Shown: in pieces, positions 5,601 to 9,597 of the stretch
How the letters are laid out: every line of letters starts with the position of its first letter
Position numbering within the stretch: the first letter of the stretch is position 1
Source of the DNA: JAQICX01 sp964441455
GTDB lineage: Bacteria > Verrucomicrobiota > Kiritimatiellia > JAQICX01
Assembly (NCBI GenBank): GCA_964441455.1
Contig: CAYTUX010000177.1
Coordinates: forward strand, 1 to 9,597
Length of the DNA stretch: 9,597 nucleotides
Direction of reading: 5' to 3'
Position numbers and translations under genes: made by a program
Notes under the pieces: generated by a model
The model's database searches: none
What the model saw: the letters and a program-made list of their open reading frames with translations, nothing else
Told to the model about the DNA's origin: nothing

Positions 5601-8114
5601 ATGGTATATAATTTTACATTTTTAATTAGATTCTTTGTTTTGTTTATTGTTAACATACTTCTGCCCGGTATTTTCTGGAGCTGGGCTTTTCCTAAGGATA
5701 TCAAATCCATTTGGCAAAAGGGTGTCATAGCTATATTTATAGGTTTTATTTTTTCGCTCAGCTTGAGTTTTTTGTTTAATACTCTTTGCTTAAACAGTCT
5801 TACAGTTAATGTTCTAGGGAGTCTTGTTTTTGCACTTTCAGGATATAACATAGGTTACAAGAGAGGATATTTTTCCTCACATGAACTAGAACATACTCTG
5901 TTTTCAGGTCTAAGAATATCTATCGTTTTTGTACTAATATTTTTGTTTTTCAACCTAAACAGTCAGTGGATAATGGGAGGATGGGATCCCGGTATTTATA
6001 CCAATCAAGGTCTCAATATTGCCAATAAAAATGGTTTTGTTCAACCTGTTGGTTTTGAAGATGATGATTTGATGTCTGATGAAATTTTAATGATCAGCAA
6101 GGTGCCTGATGAAATGGTCTCTCCGATTCCCGGAGAAGAGTACAGAGAACTTCTGCCCGGAGTTAGAATTGATGTTGAAAAAGGGGATGTATCTAATCTT
6201 TTTTTCAGGAACTTTCCAAGTTTTATTGGAATGCTTTCTAATTGGGGATTGGTTGATTTTGGATTAAAGGCTAATGTTTTTGCAGGTTTAATGACTGTTT
6301 TAATCTTTATTGTTTTAGCATATAGGATGTTTGGCTCTTTTTATTCTGTTGCATTCTGTTTAATGTTGTTTTTTCATAGTCTATTTCTTTATCATATCAA
6401 GTTGCCGACAACTGAAGTTTTACAGATGGCTCTATTTTTTGGTTTTGTTTTGCTGAATTCCTGGCGGACGAATCTTTTTATATCAGTTTTCTCTGCTTTG
6501 ATATTTTTCTGTGCAGTTACAAATCGTGCCGGTTTTATTGCTTTTGGGTCGTTATATCTTTTCTTTGTATGTTTAGCAAAAACTACTACAGATGAGAGCA
6601 GAAAAGAGCGATTCACATTTCTTGTTTTGACGTGTTTAGGATTAATATGTGGTTTGATTTATGATATAATTTACAGCAGCAATACTATCATTAAGCTTAA
6701 TTATGTTTTAGATAAGCTTTTTATGGTTGCATTAGCATCTATAATAGGATCAGTAATTGTTACTGCATTTTCAAACTTCTTTAAAATATACTTACTGAAA
6801 CTAGTTGATGTTTTTGAGAATCGAAAAAATGGATATATTACAGCTTGTTTGTTAATATTGGCGACCATTGTTATTACTTTTTTTGTCTACAACAAATCTG
6901 ATTATCCGGCAAATCAAATTAAGATGCTTATTTCATATTTTGGTATGGTTACATTATTGTTTGTATTTGCGGGAATGTTTTTTATGTTGTTTGATCCAAA
7001 AACAAATATATATGCAAAAACTACTGTTGTTTTTCTTATAGTGGTTAGTATTGTTACATTTTCTAACCAGTATGTTGCCAATTTATATCCTTGGGCTGTT
7101 CGTAGATATGTAACATATACTCTTCCTCTGATTATTCTTTCAGCAATCTATCTTCCATGTGTTTTATGGCGTAGTAAAAAAGTTTTTCCAAGAGTCTTGG
7201 CAGTCATGTTTATATTCGTGATTTGCATTTCACAAGCAAGGAGTACTTTTAAAGTATTAATACATTCTGAATATCGCGGAATATTGGTTAAACTTGAAGA
7301 GTTAGATAATGAATTGGATGATGAATCGTTGATTCTGGTTGATGATCATAGATTTGCAACACCGTTGATGTATATTTATGGACATAAGGTTATGGATAAT
7401 GCTCTTCTGGTGTCCAAGGTTTGTGATGAAAATTCAGCTAATAGATATTATAATTTACTGAAGAAGATGCATGATAGAGGACATTCTGTCTATTTCTTTA
7501 CAACTAAACATCTTTCAAAAGAACCAAGTTTTCCTTTCGAGATTGTTTTATCAAACATCTGGAACTCTGCTGAGTTTGAAACAACAGAAGTCGTGCATGG
7601 AGAAAACCAGAAAGCTTTTGAATATAAATCTTTTGCAATATCTCCATCGTTATACAAAATAGTTGATTTTCCTGAGTATAAATTAAATAGCTTATCAATG
7701 AAATACATTGACGTCGGCAAAGATTTTGATTTTCTTAATATTGAATCAGGTCTTTATGATAGCGAGTTGTCTGACGGCAAAACTGTCCGATGGACATCAG
7801 ATTGTGCAAAAATATTAATTCCTGTTGAGAACACCAATCATGCAGCCAATATTAAGGTTAATTATATATTGAAGCATAGACCGGTTCCAGTGAAAGAGAT
7901 TATCTATCGCGTTAATGGAGCTCGAGTATCTGCTGTTGCCGGTTCTACAAATGTTAATGAAATCAGTGATAGTTTTCAAGTGGAACCATCTGTTTTGTTA
8001 TATACGAATATACTTGAAATTATTGTTGATCCATTTGTTCCGCGAAGTGTTACCGGAAGTATGGATAATCGTAAGCTTGGAATTATGCTTGATTCTATAG
8101 AGATCTCAAATTAG
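5601..8114 (+). CDS. Large GT-C-like membrane glycosyltransferase (putative)
   Basis: This 837-residue protein begins with hydrophobic helices at about 5-27, 41-60, 66-84 and 103-120. A conserved-looking loop follows, GGWDPGIYTNQGLNIANKNGF (126-146, central part). An acidic residue in the first large extracytoplasmic loop, here Asp129, is typical of GT-C enzymes that use polyprenyl-phosphate sugars. More membrane helices run to about residue 545. The last ~290 residues are soluble and end in a beta-rich stretch, possibly a carbohydrate-binding-like sandwich. I infer transfer of a sugar to an envelope glycan or protein outside the membrane; acceptor and sugar are unknown. The start is less sure than others: AAGG lies only two bases before the ATG, but no better start is seen. 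It is 179 bases after the EF-P paralogue, so it may have its own promoter. Confidence 0.65.
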   Translation: MVYNFTFLIRFFVLFIVNILLPGIFWSWAFPKDIKSIWQKGVIAIFIGFIFSLSLSFLFNTLCLNSLTVNVLGSLVFALSGYNIGYKRGYFSSHELEHTLFSGLRISIVFVLIFLFFNLNSQWIMGGWDPGIYTNQGLNIANKNGFVQPVGFEDDDLMSDEILMISKVPDEMVSPIPGEEYRELLPGVRIDVEKGDVSNLFFRNFPSFIGMLSNWGLVDFGLKANVFAGLMTVLIFIVLAYRMFGSFYSVAFCLMLFFHSLFLYHIKLPTTEVLQMALFFGFVLLNSWRTNLFISVFSALIFFCAVTNRAGFIAFGSLYLFFVCLAKTTTDESRKERFTFLVLTCLGLICGLIYDIIYSSNTIIKLNYVLDKLFMVALASIIGSVIVTAFSNFFKIYLLKLVDVFENRKNGYITACLLILATIVITFFVYNKSDYPANQIKMLISYFGMVTLLFVFAGMFFMLFDPKTNIYAKTTVVFLIVVSIVTFSNQYVANLYPWAVRRYVTYTLPLIILSAIYLPCVLWRSKKVFPRVLAVMFIFVICISQARSTFKVLIHSEYRGILVKLEELDNELDDESLILVDDHRFATPLMYIYGHKVMDNALLVSKVCDENSANRYYNLLKKMHDRGHSVYFFTTKHLSKEPSFPFEIVLSNIWNSAEFETTEVVHGENQKAFEYKSFAISPSLYKIVDFPEYKLNSLSMKYIDVGKDFDFLNIESGLYDSELSDGKTVRWTSDCAKILIPVENTNHAANIKVNYILKHRPVPVKEIIYRVNGARVSAVAGSTNVNEISDSFQVEPSVLLYTNILEIIVDPFVPRSVTGSMDNRKLGIMLDSIEISN

Positions 8115-8335
8115 TACGTAAAAAGATCTTTAATTTTATATTTCACATCTTCCGGAGTAATAGAATTTAGAGCATTAAGTATTTTAAAGTGGATTTTTCT
8201 GGATATTATTTTTCCTTTTCTGCCTTTTTTCACCATTTTATGAGTCAGGTGTTCTTTAGATGCTGCAACTAAATCATGATTGCTGATTTTTAGTTCTTCT
8301 AAAATATTATCCAGTGGTTGTGTTTCGTAATTCAT
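8111..8335 (-). CDS. Small basic protein, possibly helix-turn-helix, function unknown
   Basis: From the ATG at 8335 this encodes 74 residues, MNYETQPLDN... ending IKDLFTY. The middle is rich in Lys and Arg (HLTHKMVKKGRKGKIISRK), and predicted helices on both sides make a small DNA- or RNA-binding protein plausible. The frame stays open upstream to an ATG at 8392, but those 19 extra residues come from a GC-rich patch (8370-8392) and look unlike coding sequence, so I prefer 8335. An AGGA is present but too far upstream (about 16 bases) to be decisive. Its stop overlaps the end of the glycosyltransferase gene by four bases, tail to tail. I do not know a family name for it. It lies downstream of the broken DUF1670 gene on the same strand, 132 bases away. 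Confidence 0.6.
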   Translation of the reverse strand: MNYETQPLDNILEELKISNHDLVAASKEHLTHKMVKKGRKGKIISRKIHFKILNALNSITPEDVKYKIKDLFTY

Positions 8336-8467
8336 ATAAATATGCTGTAATCCTATATTGTTAAATAAGGGCACTTGTCCGGTGCGGGGCATTTAACCTG
8401 TACTTGTAATTTTAACTGTTTTGTTGCTCAATCAACATCTTGTGCAAACTGAGTTTCAATTCTAACT

Positions 8468-9367
8468 TCATAATTTAATAGTTTTTTTTAGAATGTAGCT
8501 TTTTTCTTTATAATTATCAATAATCTTTTTATATTCCTTGACTAATCTTTTTGTTTTTCCTACAGAATATGCTATTTCTTCTGTAGTCATCTGTTTCTGG
8601 CGACACAGTAATATCTGTTTAAAAGCCACAATATATCTTTGTATTGCCTGTACAGAATGATAAGTTTCCCGACTTACTTGCTGAACCGTCTTTCCTTCCA
8701 TAAACAACTTATTAATAATAATTTTATTATGTGTAAAACTCGGACCGATATCATGTATTGTTCCCCTTCTCGGAAGTACCGTCTGAGAATCAAGTTCCAC
8801 TTCCGAAATATATTTACTGACAGTAGCAGGTGATGTTTTCAACATAACCGCAATTTCTGCATTGGTAAGACAACCATTCTCCTCATAATCTTGTCTGCAC
8901 AACCTTGCCGTTGCCTCTTTTTTGATATCCCTTAACTTTTTCCGTTTGCTCTATCAAGTAAATATTGTGATTGAACAAGATCTAGAATCACACTTGTAAG
9001 TTTTATATTTTTTATTGACTTGCCATATGAGTTTTTTCATCTTTATGAACAGTTACCCAAGTCATTTGTTCAGGCTGCATATTACTGGTTTTAGGATAGA
9101 ACTTATGTACCATCTCACGTATGCTTGTTTCAAGAACCTGTCTTGTGCGTGTTCCTCCATTCTGAGGACGCTCCTGTTCAAGGAAAGCCATCATAGCTCC
9201 TTCAAAAGTCTTGTAATACATCGGTAAACGTATAGCCTGATTGCCTGTTATATGCTTCTTCATAACTTCATCTGCCTTTCGTTCATATATGTTTTGGACC
9301 GTTGAAAGTCTTTTTTTTCGTCTTGTGCATTATAATATTGAGAATCTGCAATATTGATTTCATCCAT
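8468..9367 (-). pseudogene. DUF1670-family gene broken by three single-A deletions
   Basis: Four frame segments join into one 300-residue protein if one A is added to each of three minus-strand A runs: A8 (9311-9318), A6 (9032-9037) and A5 (8937-8941). The joins then read smoothly: DEKK/RLSTVQ, HKDEK/NSYGKS and RANGK/KLRDIKKEATARL. Restored, it matches the DUF1670 pattern: an N-terminal region ending in QMTWVTVHKDEK, a block VILDLV, then CRQDYEENGCLTNAEIAVML and LPRRGTIHDIGPSFTH. Three helix-turn-helix-like units lie near residues 168-191, 227-251 and 261-281. The function of DUF1670 is unknown; DNA binding is an inference. Because three losses restore the original frame, the last segment is in phase with the ATG at 9367. 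The 144 codons from 8902 onward are intact and could be made alone from a TTG, but no ribosome binding site supports this. Upstream lies an apparent insertion sequence. Confidence 0.8.
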
Positions 9368-9385
9368 TCCGTACTTAAAGAAAGA

Positions 9386-9597
9386 GGCTCTTTCGAGGTT
9401 TCCGTGGGTAAAAGCTTGAATATTCCACAGAAATATTATAAAAGGGAACTCCAAATCAACCAAATTAACAATAAGGAGCTTCCTAAATGAATGGTTAGAA
9501 TGTTATCACGGAACTGTTAGATATGCAAGGCTGGAAAACAGAAAATTTGTTGACAACAAGTGATTCTGTCACTTTACAAATAGAAAAGAAAGAGGGT
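9386..9597 (+). mobile_element. Left end of an insertion sequence, probably ISL3 family (partial)
   Basis: GGCTCTTTCGAGG begins at 9386 and is followed by TTTCCGTGGGTAAAAG; this resembles the terminal inverted repeats of ISL3-type elements, which often start GGCTCTT and contain GGGTAAA. A presumed transposase gene starts about 100 bases inside, pointing inward, as expected. The other end lies beyond the window, so neither the matching inverted repeat nor the target duplication can be seen. If the family's usual 8-base duplication applies, the target would be AAGAAAGA (9378-9385). The element sits 18 bases upstream of the DUF1670 start codon and would separate that gene from its own promoter. 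Confidence 0.55.
9487..9597 (+). pseudogene. 5' part of a presumed ISL3-type transposase with in-frame TAG
   Basis: AAGGAG (9473-9478) stands eight bases before ATG at 9487, a very good start. The frame reads ATG AAT GGT TAG and then runs open to the window edge as NVITELLDMQGWKTENLL... ending QIEKKEG. This resembles the N-terminus of ISL3 transposases, where a short helix is followed by beta strands ahead of a zinc-binding segment. The TAG at codon 4 (9496-9498) would stop translation; a second ATG at 9523 (MQGWKT) could restart it but has no clear ribosome binding site. TTGAAT (9416-9421) and TATAAA (9437-9442), 15 bases apart, may be a weak promoter. The family call rests on about 33 residues and is tentative. 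Confidence 0.45.

Noticed and set aside
8336..8392. Nineteen-residue N-terminal extension of the small basic protein from the ATG at 8392
   Set aside because: The extension is encoded by a GC-rich patch unlike the rest of the gene and lacks a ribosome binding site; the ATG at 8335 gives a more protein-like N-terminus.
9260..9502. Reading the DUF1670 N-terminus as extending upstream past 9385 on the minus strand
   Set aside because: The frame does stay open to about 9502, but that stretch lies within the apparent insertion-sequence end, so upstream residues such as FPFIIFLWNIQAF are probably translation of foreign DNA.

Overview
The window is AT-rich bacterial DNA with mostly housekeeping genes at the left and centre and decaying or mobile DNA at the right end. 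The organism cannot be named from sequence alone. A DUF1670 relic, a YeiP/EfpL-type elongation factor, an NHxxxxE/FPQSTRS acyltransferase and GC-rich dispersed hairpins in an AT-rich background would suit a Lentisphaerota/Kiritimatiellota- or Omnitrophota-like bacterium, but that is inference.

Layout: positions 17-187 (minus) hold an open frame without a good start, probably a gene fragment. A strong sigma70-like promoter (165-194) then drives a PlsC-like acyltransferase (234-1070, plus). A 486-base gene-free gap (1071-1556) is more GC-rich than its surroundings and carries two full copies and one fragment of a double-hairpin repeat. Next come four closely spaced plus-strand genes, probably one transcript: nadB (L-aspartate oxidase, 1557-3170), a FabF-type ketosynthase (3196-4446), a small four-helix membrane protein (4461-4823) and an EF-P paralogue of the YeiP/EfpL type (4855-5421). 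After a 179-base gap with a palindrome and a long inverted repeat lies a large GT-C-like membrane protein (5601-8114).

From 8111 onward the genes are on the minus strand: a small basic protein (8111-8335), then a DUF1670-family gene (8468-9367) broken into four frame segments. Adding one A to each of three A runs restores a 300-residue protein. Eighteen bases upstream of its start codon lies what looks like the left end of an ISL3-type insertion sequence (9386 to the window edge). Its presumed transposase has a good ribosome binding site and ATG but an in-frame TAG at codon 4.

The genes cover separate functions: NAD synthesis, fatty-acid elongation, translation of difficult stretches, phospholipid acylation and envelope glycosylation. 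I see no defence system, CRISPR array, RNA gene or biosynthetic cluster. The least routine signals are the structure-conserving double-hairpin repeat, the three A-run deletions in the DUF1670 relic with an IS at its 5' end, and the altered catalytic motifs of the acyltransferase.
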